Below, one piece after another: positions 1-7,085 of a DNA stretch of 8,321 bases. The position numbers and the translations under genes are program-made. The notes beneath the pieces were generated by a model. That model was not told where the DNA came from. It made no database searches and worked only from the letters and a program-made list of their open reading frames with translations. The stretch is from Hyphomicrobiales bacterium (GTDB taxonomy: Bacteria > Pseudomonadota > Alphaproteobacteria > Rhizobiales > Beijerinckiaceae), in the NCBI GenBank assembly GCA_003567055.1, contig PXAW01000547.1, forward strand, positions 1-8,321, in the 5' to 3' direction. Every line of letters begins with the position of its first letter. The first letter of the stretch is position 1.

Positions 1-270
1 CGGATCCTGGCGCATCAGCACCACATCCATCGCATCGAGCGGGGTGCGGGTGAGCGGGCCGAGTTCCGCATGTTCGCCCTGGACATCCTTGACGCTCAGG
101 CTCTGCAGCCCGGCCACGACATGCCCGTCGCGCATGGAGAGGTGATCGGGCGTGTAATAGTGCAATTCATGCCCGCGCTTCTGCGCTTCGAGCAGGAGCG
201 CGAATGTCGTATCGCCCGCGACCTTGATCGCCGCGATCGGATCCATCTGCACTGCAACCTTGAGACTCAT
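1..270 (-). CDS. gshB: Glutathione synthetase, N-terminal part (truncated by window edge)
   Basis: Glutathione synthetase joins gamma-glutamylcysteine and glycine using ATP, the second step of cytoplasmic glutathione synthesis. Only the first 90 codons are in the window. Read on the minus strand, the protein begins [12 protein letters not shown] and contains [30 protein letters not shown] and, at the edge, DVVLMRQDP. This is the typical N-terminal prokaryotic GSH-S domain of GshB; the ATP-grasp domain lies outside. I chose the ATG at 270. The ATG immediately before it (271-273) is also in frame and cannot be excluded. The run GGGAGA about 7 bases upstream is a good Shine-Dalgarno site for either. 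The gene is divergent from the lipid kinase gene, so it has its own promoter in 271-543, where I see no convincing sigma-70 pair. The family call is firm because the sequence is near-consensus for alphaproteobacterial GshB. Confidence 0.94.
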   Translation of the reverse strand, partial: MSLKVAVQMDPIAAIKVAGDTTFALLLEAQKRGHELHYYTPDHLSMRDGHVVAGLQSLSVKDVQGEHAELGPLTRTPLDAMDVVLMRQDP

Positions 271-543
271 CATCCATCTCCCGCATCAACCCGCCGGACC
301 TTAAGCCTGCGACAGCGAAACACAAGATGCGTGCCGGTTGGCAACTGCGCAGGGCGGGTGTGGGAATCAGGCAGGGGATCATGCAAGCAGCAGATTCGGC
401 TAAGCCGGATCAGCGCGCCATCCGGCGTTTTCGCCCGCCAACGGCTTCGTTTCGCGAAAGCCTGGAACGTATCGCGTCCGGATCGATTTCATCTGCATCA
501 TATGAATGATCCGACAGCGCCCCCAACATTCCGAGTGATCAAA
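271..543. other. Divergent intergenic region between gshB and the lipid kinase gene
   Basis: About 270 bases separate the start codons of two divergent genes, so promoters for both should lie here. I see no strong -35/-10 pair. A weak candidate for gshB reads TTGTGT, 15 bases, TTAAGG on the minus strand, with sub-optimal spacing. At 450-459 there is a perfect 10-bp palindrome, TTTCGCGAAA, inside a looser inverted repeat (GGCTT at 443-447, AAGCC at 458-462). It lies about 85 bp upstream of the kinase start. Short frames here do not resemble any protein I know. Confidence 0.4.
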
Positions 544-1506
544 ATGCCGAATGGCGACCGCCGTGAATCCGGTGACGATTCGATATGCAGGCGCCCAAGG
601 CGCGCCCTTTTCATCTGCAACAAGACCAGCGGGAAGGCGGGCGAGACGATGGATGAAGCCGTCGCAATGCTCCGCCGGCATCGGCATCTGAGCGTCACCA
701 TTGCCGATTGCCCGGATCGCGGGGGTCTTTCCGATTTTATCATCGACCGGAAGGACGCCTGCGATCTCGTGGTTCTGGGCGGGGGAGACGGGACCATCAA
801 CGCAGCAGCGCGCGGGCTCATTGCCGCGCAGGTTCCGCTCGGCATCATCCCCCTGGGCACAGCCAACGACCTCGCCCGCACGCTGGGCATTCCCGAGGAC
901 GTGCAACAGGCGACGGAGATCATCGTAAACGGCGTCGAGCGGCGCATCGATCTCGGCGAGGTCAACGGCATCCCCTTCTTCAATGTGGCGAGTATCGGCC
1001 TCTCGACGGATCTTGCGATAGACTTGTCGTCGGGCATCAAGAAGCGCTTCGGCAAGCTCGGCTATGTCTTCGCCGCCGTCTCGGCCATGTTTCGCGCGCG
1101 CAGCTTTCACGCCGCGATCGAATCGCAAGCGGGAACGGTCGATGTGCGCACGTTTCAGATCGCCGTCGGAAACGGGCTCTTCTACGGGGGCGGCATGGCG
1201 ATCGAGCAGAATGCAAAAATCGACGACGGGACGCTCGATCTCTACAGCCTCGAACTCGGCGGCGCCTGGAAGCTGGCGCTGGTCGCGCCGGCCCTGCGCA
1301 TCGGCGATCATCAGGCCGTGCGGGACATCCGTGCCGTATCCGGTACGCGTTTCAAGGTGCGGACCCGCCGGCGCCGCTCGATCAATGCGGATGGCGAGAT
1401 CCTTGCGCACACGCCGGCGGAATTTCGCATCCTGCCCAGGGCCATCGCGGTGATGACGGCGGTTGATGCGCCCGGCATCACGGGCGCTGGCGGCGCGTCG
1501 GTGTAA
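544..1506 (+). CDS. Lipid kinase of the diacylglycerol kinase (DAGK/YegS) family
   Basis: Predicted ATP-dependent kinase that phosphorylates a lipid such as diacylglycerol, acting in the cytoplasm at the inner face of the membrane. From the start at 544 the protein has 320 residues, close to the usual 290-330. It opens with the family core strand ALFICNKTSGKA (residues 21-32). It then has the nucleotide-binding motif GGGDGTINAA (79-88), the PLGTANDLA motif (103-111) and the C-terminal INADGE motif (280-285), all hallmarks of this fold. I see no signal peptide or membrane segment. The start is uncertain: the ATG at 544 has only a weak GAG at suitable distance, while in-frame ATG 502 and GTG 535 would add 14 or 3 residues. 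The frame stays open back to base 70 across the gshB start, but that extension has no family similarity. The gene converges on xdhA with a 57-bp gap. The true lipid substrate cannot be read from the sequence; sphingosine-kinase-like activity is an alternative. Confidence 0.9.
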   Translation: MPNGDRRESGDDSICRRPRRALFICNKTSGKAGETMDEAVAMLRRHRHLSVTIADCPDRGGLSDFIIDRKDACDLVVLGGGDGTINAAARGLIAAQVPLGIIPLGTANDLARTLGIPEDVQQATEIIVNGVERRIDLGEVNGIPFFNVASIGLSTDLAIDLSSGIKKRFGKLGYVFAAVSAMFRARSFHAAIESQAGTVDVRTFQIAVGNGLFYGGGMAIEQNAKIDDGTLDLYSLELGGAWKLALVAPALRIGDHQAVRDIRAVSGTRFKVRTRRRRSINADGEILAHTPAEFRILPRAIAVMTAVDAPGITGAGGASV

Positions 1507-1521
1507 TCGTCGCAAAGGCAA

Positions 1522-1560
1522 CGGGCCTCGCGCCGAAGAACGGGCGCATCCGCAGGCCCG
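1522..1560. terminator. Nested stem-loop between convergent lipid kinase and xdhA genes
   Basis: The 57-bp gap between the two converging stop codons contains an outer 7-bp stem (CGGGCCT at 1522-1528, AGGCCCG at 1554-1560). Nested inside it is a 5-bp stem (GCGCC at 1530-1534, GGCGC at 1543-1547). Being symmetrical, it could fold in transcripts from either strand. There is no T tract on either side, so factor-independent termination is not supported; it may act as a 3'-end structure. A second hairpin (GCGCCCG 1468-1474, CGGGCGC 1481-1487) sits in the last codons of the kinase gene. Confidence 0.35.
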
Positions 1561-1563
1561 CCC

Positions 1564-3081
1564 TCACTCCGCCGCCTGCGCCCCCGCAGCGCGATTGTCG
1601 ATGATCCGCGTCTGCGCGCTCCCCTCCCCCGCGATCTCGTGCAGCGCCTTGATCAGGAGGTTCTGAGCGACGCGGGCGCGGTAGGCGGCGCTGGCGCGGT
1701 GGTCGTCCATCGGGGTGTAATCGCGGGAAAGCGCCGCGCGGGCGGCCTGCCATGTGGCCGGATCGTCGAGATCGGCGCCGATCAGGGCCGCTTCCGCCGC
1801 GCCCGCGCGTCTGGGCGTCGCGGCCATGCCGCCATAGGCGATGCGCGCCGCGCTGATGCGCCGCCCGTCGCGGGCGATGCGGAAGGCGCCCATGACGGCG
1901 GAGATATCCTCGTCGAAGCGCTTCGACACCTTCAGGCAGCGAAAGGCGTGTTCGCGCGGCAAGGGCGGCAGCGTGACCTTCCAGACGAATTCGCCGGGGC
2001 GGCGGTCCTGCTTGCCGTAATCGAGGAAGTAATTCTCCAGCGGCATGGCGCGCCCACCCTGCACGCTGCGCAGATGCAGCTTTGCCCCCCAGGCGATCAT
2101 GGCCGGGGCGAGATCGCCGATCGGCGAGCCGTTGGCGATATTGCCGCCGACCGTACCGGAAGCGCGCACCTGGGCCGAACCGAAACGGCGCATCAACTCG
2201 CCGAGATCCGGATCGAGCCGCGCCAGCGCCGGATGCGCGCGGGCATGGCTGACCATGGCGCCGATGGCGAGACCCGCCTCGCCTTCCTCCAGCGTGGCGA
2301 GTTCGCTGACGCGTCCCAGCCAGATGATCTTCTCGATCTCGCGCAGGGACTTGGTCAGCCACAGGCCGACATCGGTCGAGCCGGCGAGCAGCGTCGCGTC
2401 GGGATGGGCGGCGCAGAGCGCTTCGAGCGATGCGAGATTCGCGGGCGCGGCGAAGAACCGCGCATCATCGCCGATGAACACATCCCCCCCGTCATCCAGC
2501 GCCGAGAGCGCCGCCGCGCGATCGGTCCGGCTGGCGGAGAACGCCGTCGCGGAAGCCTCCGCGCTGGCAGCCCGCGCCGCGTCGCGGATCGGGCGATAGC
2601 CGGTGCAGCGGCACAGATTGCCCGCGAGCGCATCGTCGATCATCGCCTTGTCGAGCGGGCGCGGCCCTTCCTCATGCAGGACGAACAGGCTCATCACGAT
2701 GCCCGGCGTGCAGAAGCCGCATTGCGAACCGTGATGGGCGACCATCGCTTCCTGGACCGGATGCAGCGCGCCGCCCTGCGCGAGATCTTCGACCGTGACG
2801 AGATCCGCACCGTGGATCTGGCCGAGCAGCAGGATGCAGGCATTGATCGGCTCATAGACGAGACGCCCGTCCCGCATCCGCCCGAGCGCGACGGTGCAGG
2901 CGCCGCAATCGCCCTCCCCGCAACCCTCCTTGGTGCCGAGCGCGCGCATCTGCTCGCGCAGATAATCGAGCAGCGTGGTACGCGGATGAAAATCGGCAAC
3001 TTCGCAGGGCACGCCGTTGCGGGTGAAGCGGATCGCCCGGCCTGGACCATTCCCGTGCGCTGCTGTTTCCTGACCCGCCAT
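1564..3081 (-). CDS. xdhA: Xanthine dehydrogenase small subunit (iron-sulfur and FAD subunit)
   Basis: XdhA passes electrons from the molybdenum centre of xanthine dehydrogenase through two [2Fe-2S] clusters and FAD to NAD+, in purine breakdown (hypoxanthine and xanthine to urate). The 505-residue protein has the expected order. A plant-ferredoxin-type cluster uses C54, C59, C62 and C82. A second [2Fe-2S] domain uses C121 and C124 in CGFCTPG and C157 and C159 in CRCTGY. After a linker comes the FAD domain with LLAGSTDVG (231-239) and [15 protein letters not shown] (309-323), then the C-terminal flavoprotein domain. The start at 3081 (MAGQETAA) precedes the first conserved strand by about 16 residues; its ribosome site is weak (GGTGG). 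The frame stays open upstream to 3201, across a terminator's T tract, so a longer start is unlikely. Oddity: xdhA normally leads an xdhA-xdhB(-xdhC) operon, yet a convergent kinase gene lies 57 bp past its stop and no molybdopterin subunit is in the window. Related two-cluster/FAD subunits of other molybdenum hydroxylases are possible, but fused cluster and FAD domains favour XdhA. Confidence 0.92.
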   Translation of the reverse strand: MAGQETAAHGNGPGRAIRFTRNGVPCEVADFHPRTTLLDYLREQMRALGTKEGCGEGDCGACTVALGRMRDGRLVYEPINACILLLGQIHGADLVTVEDLAQGGALHPVQEAMVAHHGSQCGFCTPGIVMSLFVLHEEGPRPLDKAMIDDALAGNLCRCTGYRPIRDAARAASAEASATAFSASRTDRAAALSALDDGGDVFIGDDARFFAAPANLASLEALCAAHPDATLLAGSTDVGLWLTKSLREIEKIIWLGRVSELATLEEGEAGLAIGAMVSHARAHPALARLDPDLGELMRRFGSAQVRASGTVGGNIANGSPIGDLAPAMIAWGAKLHLRSVQGGRAMPLENYFLDYGKQDRRPGEFVWKVTLPPLPREHAFRCLKVSKRFDEDISAVMGAFRIARDGRRISAARIAYGGMAATPRRAGAAEAALIGADLDDPATWQAARAALSRDYTPMDDHRASAAYRARVAQNLLIKALHEIAGEGSAQTRIIDNRAAGAQAAE

Positions 3082-3178
3082 GATGCGCCACCATTCCCCG
3101 TTCCTGATCGTCTGAGCTTCATGATGGGGCAGGAAATCGCCGCTGCCAACGGGGCCTTGGTTCTTTCCGCTGGGGAAC

Positions 3179-3208
3179 ACGCGCAACCGAAGAACGCGCA
3201 ACCCAAGA
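3179..3208. repeat. Two 15-bp near-identical tandem repeats upstream of xdhA
   Basis: The unit ACGCGCAACCGAAGA (3179-3193) is followed directly by ACGCGCAACCCAAGA (3194-3208), a 14 of 15 match. The pair lies about 100-130 bp upstream of the xdhA start codon and touches the terminator of the chemoreceptor gene. It could be an operator with two sites on about one and a half helical turns, or just a small duplication. Nothing in the window tells which. Confidence 0.5.
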
Positions 3209-3240
3209 AAAAGCGCGGAGCCACAGGGTGCTCCGCGCTT
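3205..3240 (-). terminator. Rho-independent terminator of the chemoreceptor gene
   Basis: A perfect 11-bp stem (AAGCGCGGAGC at 3211-3221, GCTCCGCGCTT at 3230-3240) with an 8-base loop is followed, on the minus strand, by a T-rich run reading TTTTTCTT. It lies 26 bp past the chemoreceptor stop codon. It should end that transcript and leave xdhA, 120 bp further on, to its own promoter. It is the clearest intrinsic terminator in the window. Confidence 0.9.
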
Positions 3241-3266
3241 CTGGTCGGTTGGTCAAGGCGCGCTGC

Positions 3267-4970
3267 TCAGGCCGCGACGCGATCGAGGAAGACGTCGATT
3301 TCCTTCTGCAGGCTCGCGGTGAGCTTGTCGGCCGATTCGGAGGCCTGGCGAACGGTGTCGGCGGAACCGCTGGTGCGCTCGGCGGCGGCGGCGACCTTGC
3401 CCAGCCCCTGGGTGACGTCGTCGGTGCCCTTCGCCGCATGCTGGACGTTCCGGGAGATCTCGGCCGTCGCCGCGCCCTGCTGGGTCATCGCCGAGGCGAT
3501 GGTCACGGTGGCGCTGTTGATCTCGCGCATGCGCTCGGTGATCTGCTGGATCGCGCTGACCGCGCTGCCCGTCGAGGTCTGGATGCCGGCGATCTGCTTG
3601 GCGATCTCCTCGGTGGCATTCGCCGTCTGGGTGGCGAGCGTCTTCACTTCCGCGGCGACCACGGCAAAGCCCTTGCCCGCCTCACCCGCGCGCGCCGCCT
3701 CGATGGTGGCGTTGAGGGCGAGCAGGTTGGTCTGGTCCGCGATGGAGCGGATCAGATCGACCACATCGCCGATGCGCTGGGCCGCCTCGGCCAGGCCCGA
3801 GATCTGCGTGTTGGTGGCTTCGGTATCGCTCAGCCCGTGCTCGACAACCTCGCGCGCCCGTTCCAGCTGGCCCGAGATCTCCGAGATCGATGCAGAGAGC
3901 TCCTCCGCCGCGCTCGCCACGGTGCCGACATTCGAAGCCGTTTCCTGCGATCCGCCGGTGGCGTTGTTGATCGCTTCGGCGGAATCGGAAGCGACTTCCG
4001 TGAGATCTGCCGCGCGCTCGCGCAGGCTCGCCATATTGGCCGTCAGTTCGCCCAGCTTCGCGGCGGCGTTGCGACGGAAATCCTCGATGGCCGCATCGCG
4101 TCGGGCCCGCAGCTCCTGCGTGCGCGCCTCCGCTTCCTCGCGCTCCCTGCGGATCGCGGCGCCGGTGGCGCTGTTGTCGCGCAGGATTTCGAGGGCGCGG
4201 GCGACATCGCCGATCTCGTCGCCACGCTCACGATGCGGGATCGGCGTGTCGAGATCGTTCTCGGCCAGCGCTTTCACACGCTGCGAGATCTGGTTGAGCG
4301 GGCGGAACACGCGCTTTGCGGCATAGGCCGCAGCCCCGGTCACCACGAGGGCGAGCAGGAAGGCGGCGATCAGCATGGTGCGGGTCGCGCCCGCCTGCGC
4401 CGCGAGAAGCGGCTCGACATGCAGGCCGATGAACAGGATGCCGTTCACCGCGCCGCTCTGCGCATCGACGGTCGGATGGTAGACGGTGACGTATTCACGT
4501 CCGAACAGGGTGGCGGGCCCGACATAGGTCTGCCCGGCGCGCACCACATCCTGGGCCGGATGGCCGGGATCGAGATAGGTGCCGAAGGCGCGCTCACCAT
4601 TCTCCTTGCGCAGGGTGGTCGAGCGGCGGATGAAATTGTTCTCGGCCGGGTCCATGGCGAAGACGGTGGCGACACCACCGGTCAGGAGCGAAGTCGTATC
4701 GACGATGGAATGATCATCGAAGCCGATCAGCGACGGGCTGACGGCCCGCACGAGCGCGCCCTCGCGAATATCGACCTGCGCACCGTCCATGCGATCACTG
4801 AAGATCACGCCGAGGGTGCGGATGTGATCCCGGCCCGTCTCGTATTCACGCGTCTCCAGCTGCTGCGAGAGCTCGGTGGAAGTGGCCAGGAACATGCCGC
4901 CGGCGGTGACGAAGACCGCAACAACGACCAGCGCGACGATCCGCGACGCGAGTTTCATTCTGCTCAACAT
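3267..4970 (-). CDS. Methyl-accepting chemotaxis protein with periplasmic Cache-type sensor
   Basis: Inner-membrane chemoreceptor that senses a periplasmic ligand and controls the CheA kinase through CheW. The 567-residue protein has a first membrane helix at about 9-29 and a periplasmic region of about 170 residues. The second helix is at about 198-218, followed by a HAMP domain (about 219-270, with RPLNQIS and [11 protein letters not shown]), a long coiled coil and the MCP signalling domain. The hairpin tip (about 405-450) contains [21 protein letters not shown] and [13 protein letters not shown], the CheA/CheW contact region. The sensor has Cache-like features near its membrane-proximal end ([37 protein letters not shown]), resembling Cache_3-Cache_2 receptors; the ligand is unknown. 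The start at 4970 has GAGGG about 7-10 bases upstream; an alternative ATG at 4958 lacks a good site. The protein ends FLDRVAA, without the tail pentapeptide that binds CheR in some receptors. It is transcribed alone, ends at a strong terminator and diverges from a hemerythrin gene. Confidence 0.95.
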   Translation of the reverse strand: MLSRMKLASRIVALVVVAVFVTAGGMFLATSTELSQQLETREYETGRDHIRTLGVIFSDRMDGAQVDIREGALVRAVSPSLIGFDDHSIVDTTSLLTGGVATVFAMDPAENNFIRRSTTLRKENGERAFGTYLDPGHPAQDVVRAGQTYVGPATLFGREYVTVYHPTVDAQSGAVNGILFIGLHVEPLLAAQAGATRTMLIAAFLLALVVTGAAAYAAKRVFRPLNQISQRVKALAENDLDTPIPHRERGDEIGDVARALEILRDNSATGAAIRREREEAEARTQELRARRDAAIEDFRRNAAAKLGELTANMASLRERAADLTEVASDSAEAINNATGGSQETASNVGTVASAAEELSASISEISGQLERAREVVEHGLSDTEATNTQISGLAEAAQRIGDVVDLIRSIADQTNLLALNATIEAARAGEAGKGFAVVAAEVKTLATQTANATEEIAKQIAGIQTSTGSAVSAIQQITERMREINSATVTIASAMTQQGAATAEISRNVQHAAKGTDDVTQGLGKVAAAAERTSGSADTVRQASESADKLTASLQKEIDVFLDRVAA

Positions 4971-5191
4971 GGAGTGCCCTCGATCAGATAAATTAAAAAA
5001 CAGAAGAATTTGGATCGTTTTTTATATTTATTTATGAATTCTCCTGCTCTCTCAGCAGAAATCAACAACCTCCGGCTTAAAAATACGTAAAAACTCGGAG
5101 AACTCCCTGCATCAATGCGCTTGTTTGCGATCATGCATTGGCACTCTTGCCGAATCATCGATCGACAGGCGCGTTTTCGGACATTACGTCG

Positions 5192-5209
5192 GGTGATGCG
5201 TTCATCACC
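5192..5209. other. Short perfect hairpin upstream of the hemerythrin gene
   Basis: GGTGATG (5192-5198) and CATCACC (5203-5209) form a perfect 7-bp stem around the 4-base loop CGTT. No T tract follows on either strand, so it is not an intrinsic terminator. As DNA it is an inverted repeat that could bind a dimeric regulator; as RNA it could sit in a leader. It lies about 155 bp upstream of the hemerythrin start. Confidence 0.4.
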
Positions 5210-5220
5210 GCCGCAATCGG

Positions 5221-5259
5221 GGCAAACCTTCATGTCAGACCTGCAAGGCAAACCTGCAA
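5221..5259. repeat. Three imperfect 13-bp tandem repeats
   Basis: Units GGCAAACCTTCAT (5221-5233), GTCAGACCTGCAA (5234-5246) and GGCAAACCTGCAA (5247-5259) follow one another without a gap. The first and second units each match the third at 11 of 13 positions. They are 105-145 bp upstream of the hemerythrin start and about 250 bp upstream of the chemoreceptor start. Repeated short units in a divergent control region suggest a regulator array, but the 13-bp period is not a whole helical turn, so local duplication is also possible. Confidence 0.5.
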
Positions 5260-5364
5260 GCCAGATGTGATTACCGGTCGCGCCATGACCGCGCTGCCGC
5301 GTCTTGTGCCCGCGCCTCATGCTGATGACGCAATGCTGCGAGTTCCAACCGGGATGACACTGCC

Positions 5365-5925
5365 TTGATCGACGATATTGCCTTTCTCGACGACGATACC
5401 CGCCCCCGCGCCCCCGCCATCCCCGATGCGACGGAGGCTGATCGGGCGCATGGCCGGCGGCTATCCCTGTTCCATCGGTTTCATCTGCAGCAGATGGCGA
5501 TGATCGCCCGCGCGATCAGCGCGCTCGAACAAGGCAACGGCGATGCCGGGGCGCTCGCGCGCGACATCGGCAACATGGCGATGCTGGATAATTTCCGCCG
5601 CGTCGGCACCCTGTGCGGGCAGGAATGCCAGATGCTCACCCTGCACCACACCATCGAGGATCAGGAGATCTTTCCCCGGCTGCGTGAGCAGAGCGCCGGG
5701 TTGAAAGCCGTGATCGACCGGCTCTCGCAGGAGCACGAAATCGTCCACACCCTGCTCGAACGCCTCGAACAGGCGGCCATTGCCATCATGCGCGCGCCTT
5801 CGCCGCAGGCGCTGAAGGATGTCCGCGCTGTCTTCGACGCGCTGCACAAGGTCGTCGCCTCGCATTTCGGCTATGAGGAAAATGAGCTCGCGGAGGCTCT
5901 GGGCTATTATCGCGTCCCGCTCTGA
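5365..5925 (+). CDS. Hemerythrin/HHE cation-binding domain protein
   Basis: Predicted soluble four-helix-bundle protein carrying a non-heme di-iron centre. Family members bind oxygen or nitric oxide, sense iron or oxygen, or take part in stress responses; the role here is unknown. The 186-residue protein has the HHE pattern: HRFH (37-40), LHHTIEDQEIFPRL (93-106, likely ligands H94 or H95, E98, E101), EHEIVH (123-128) and HFGYEENEL (167-175). C84 and C88 lie just before the second motif. The first 30 residues are acidic and proline-rich and may be disordered. The start is a TTG at 5365: an in-frame TGA at 5326-5328 closes the frame upstream and no ATG or GTG precedes it. The next in-frame ATG would remove the first histidines. 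The ribosome site is poor (GGGATG, about 9 bases upstream), hinting at low translation. It diverges from the chemoreceptor gene and converges on the ureohydrolase gene 17 bp away. Confidence 0.86.
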   Translation: MIDDIAFLDDDTRPRAPAIPDATEADRAHGRRLSLFHRFHLQQMAMIARAISALEQGNGDAGALARDIGNMAMLDNFRRVGTLCGQECQMLTLHHTIEDQEIFPRLREQSAGLKAVIDRLSQEHEIVHTLLERLEQAAIAIMRAPSPQALKDVRAVFDALHKVVASHFGYEENELAEALGYYRVPL

Positions 5926-5930
5926 GGGGC

Positions 5931-5955
5931 GCGCCCAGCCCTTCAGGGCTGGCGC
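5931..5955. terminator. Shared hairpin at the convergent ends of the hemerythrin and ureohydrolase genes
   Basis: GCGCCCAGCCCT (5931-5942) pairs with AGGGCTGGCGC (5945-5955) apart from one bulged C, giving an 11-bp GC-rich stem. It starts 5 bases after the hemerythrin stop codon. The ureohydrolase stop codon (5943-5945 on the minus strand) sits in the loop. A 10-bp palindrome, GGGCGCGCCC (5927-5936), overlaps it. There is no T tract, so whether it stops transcription or only protects RNA ends is open. Confidence 0.5.
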
Positions 5956-6989
5956 ATCGAGGGCGCGCGGGCCATCAGGCACAGGATTTCGAGCGCCATC
6001 TGTGCCGCGACATGGGCGGTGTTGCTGGTCGCGTCATATTGCGGCGCCACCTCGACCACGTCGCCGCCGATGACATCAAGCCCGGCAAAGCCGCGCATCA
6101 TGGCCAGCACCTCGCGCGGCGTGAGCCCGCCGACTTCCGGCGTGCCGGTCCCCGGCGCGAAGGCGGGATCGATCGAATCGATGTCGAAACTGACATAGAC
6201 CGGCCCGTCGCCGACGACCTCCCGGGCCTGGCGGATCACCTCGGGAATGCCGAGCGTGTCGATCTCCTCGGCATGGATGACGCGCATGCCGGATTCGTAG
6301 GAGAATTCCCACAGCCATTCCGCCGCGCCGCGAATGCCGATCTGCACGGTGCGCTCGGGGTCGAGCACGCCTTCCAGCACCGCCTGCCGGAACGGCCCGC
6401 CATGGTGGAATTTCGCGCCCTCGAACTCGCCGGACGTGTCGCAATGGGCATCGATATGGATCATGCCGAGCGGGCGATCGCGCCCGAGCGCCTTCAGGAT
6501 CGGCAAGCTGATCGAATGGTCCCCGCCGACCGAGAGCGGGCGCACGCCCGCATCGTCGATCGCAATGAAGCAGGCCTCGATATCGCCATGGCACTGCTCC
6601 AGCGAATAGCGGCTGCGCATCGGCACGTCGCCGATATCGGCGACCCGCAATTCATATACCGGGGAAGCCTTGAAGACATGTTCATACGGACCGACCCGCT
6701 CGACATTGCGCACCGCGCGCGGGCCGAAGCGGGCGCCGCTGCGGTTCGTTACGCCGAGATCCATCGGCACGCCGACGAGCGCCACATCGAGATCGGCATA
6801 GCCCTCGCGCGCGGCGTCGGGGCGATAGGGTGCATCGAGCAGCGTGCCCGGATTCATGAAGGGCCAGGCGCGATTCTCGCCGTCACGGAACTGGGTATCG
6901 GCGACGCGGCGGAAATCGGGATCGAAGATGTCCCCGCCCTTCGCGTTACCGTAGCGGGCGCGCAAGGCTTCGAGCTTCTCGCGATTCAT
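5943..6989 (-). CDS. Arginase/agmatinase-family ureohydrolase
   Basis: Cytoplasmic dinuclear-metal hydrolase that releases urea from a guanidino compound. The 348-residue protein keeps all six metal ligands: H158 in GGDHS (155-159), D180, H182 and D184 in DAHCD, and D269 and D271 in SFDIDSID. It also has the family signature PAFAPGTGTPEVGGLT (275-290). After DAHCD it reads KFHHGGPFRQA rather than the HGTxF usual in agmatinases, and it carries an N-terminal stretch of about 65 residues before the first core strand (VALVGVPMDLGVTNRSGARFGP). From memory, RPLGMIHIDAH and the LDPERTVQIGIRG region resemble guanidinopropionase and guanidinobutyrase sequences at least as much as agmatinase. The substrate (agmatine, 4-guanidinobutyrate, 3-guanidinopropionate, proclavaminate-like, or free guanidine) is therefore not assigned. 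The start at 6989 (MNREKLEALR) follows an excellent AGGAGAGG ribosome site; a longer open frame to 7052 is not needed. No arginine decarboxylase or transporter gene is adjacent. Confidence 0.92.
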   Translation of the reverse strand: MNREKLEALRARYGNAKGGDIFDPDFRRVADTQFRDGENRAWPFMNPGTLLDAPYRPDAAREGYADLDVALVGVPMDLGVTNRSGARFGPRAVRNVERVGPYEHVFKASPVYELRVADIGDVPMRSRYSLEQCHGDIEACFIAIDDAGVRPLSVGGDHSISLPILKALGRDRPLGMIHIDAHCDTSGEFEGAKFHHGGPFRQAVLEGVLDPERTVQIGIRGAAEWLWEFSYESGMRVIHAEEIDTLGIPEVIRQAREVVGDGPVYVSFDIDSIDPAFAPGTGTPEVGGLTPREVLAMMRGFAGLDVIGGDVVEVAPQYDATSNTAHVAAQMALEILCLMARAPSMRQP

Positions 6990-7085
6990 CGGCTGCCTCT
7001 CCTGAATTCGAACCATGACACCACCTCGTGCACCCGGCACGCGCCGAAGCACACCGGTGCCGCAGGGCCTGACGATATCGCATCA

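Larger units (their letters stand above)
4971..5364. other. Divergent, locally AT-rich control region between chemoreceptor and hemerythrin genes
   Basis: Nearly 400 bases without an accepted gene. The half nearer the chemoreceptor (about 4985-5095) is strikingly AT-rich compared with the GC-rich flanks, with runs such as AATTAAAAAACAG and TTTTTTATATTTATTTATG. This fits a promoter or UP-element zone for the chemoreceptor; on the minus strand a possible pair is TTGATT, 17 bases, AGAATT, which is a weak match. The hemerythrin half holds a 7-bp hairpin (5192-5209) and three 13-bp repeats (5221-5259). No convincing plus-strand promoter could be picked. An open minus-strand frame (5233 to 4964, 89 codons, CPDCGG near its start) overlaps the chemoreceptor start; I treat it as unproven. 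A plus-strand frame at 5138-5368 shows no protein-like features. Confidence 0.6.

Noticed and set aside
70..543. Upstream extension of the lipid kinase frame
   Set aside because: It would overlap the gshB start antisense and adds sequence unlike any lipid kinase; the family core begins about 20 residues after the ATG at 544.
1639..4326. Very long plus-strand open frame (895 codons) opposite xdhA and the chemoreceptor gene
   Set aside because: It is antisense to two well-recognised genes, crosses their intergenic terminator, and its translation is low-complexity and Arg/Ala-rich. This is a GC-driven shadow.
3228..4991. Plus-strand open frame (587 codons) opposite the chemoreceptor gene
   Set aside because: The minus-strand frame has complete chemoreceptor domains, while this one shows no domain-like pattern; it mirrors the codon bias of the real gene.
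5138..5368. Plus-strand 76-codon frame ahead of the hemerythrin gene
   Set aside because: No recognisable motif, no good ribosome site, and it overlaps the repeats and the hemerythrin start; probably chance.
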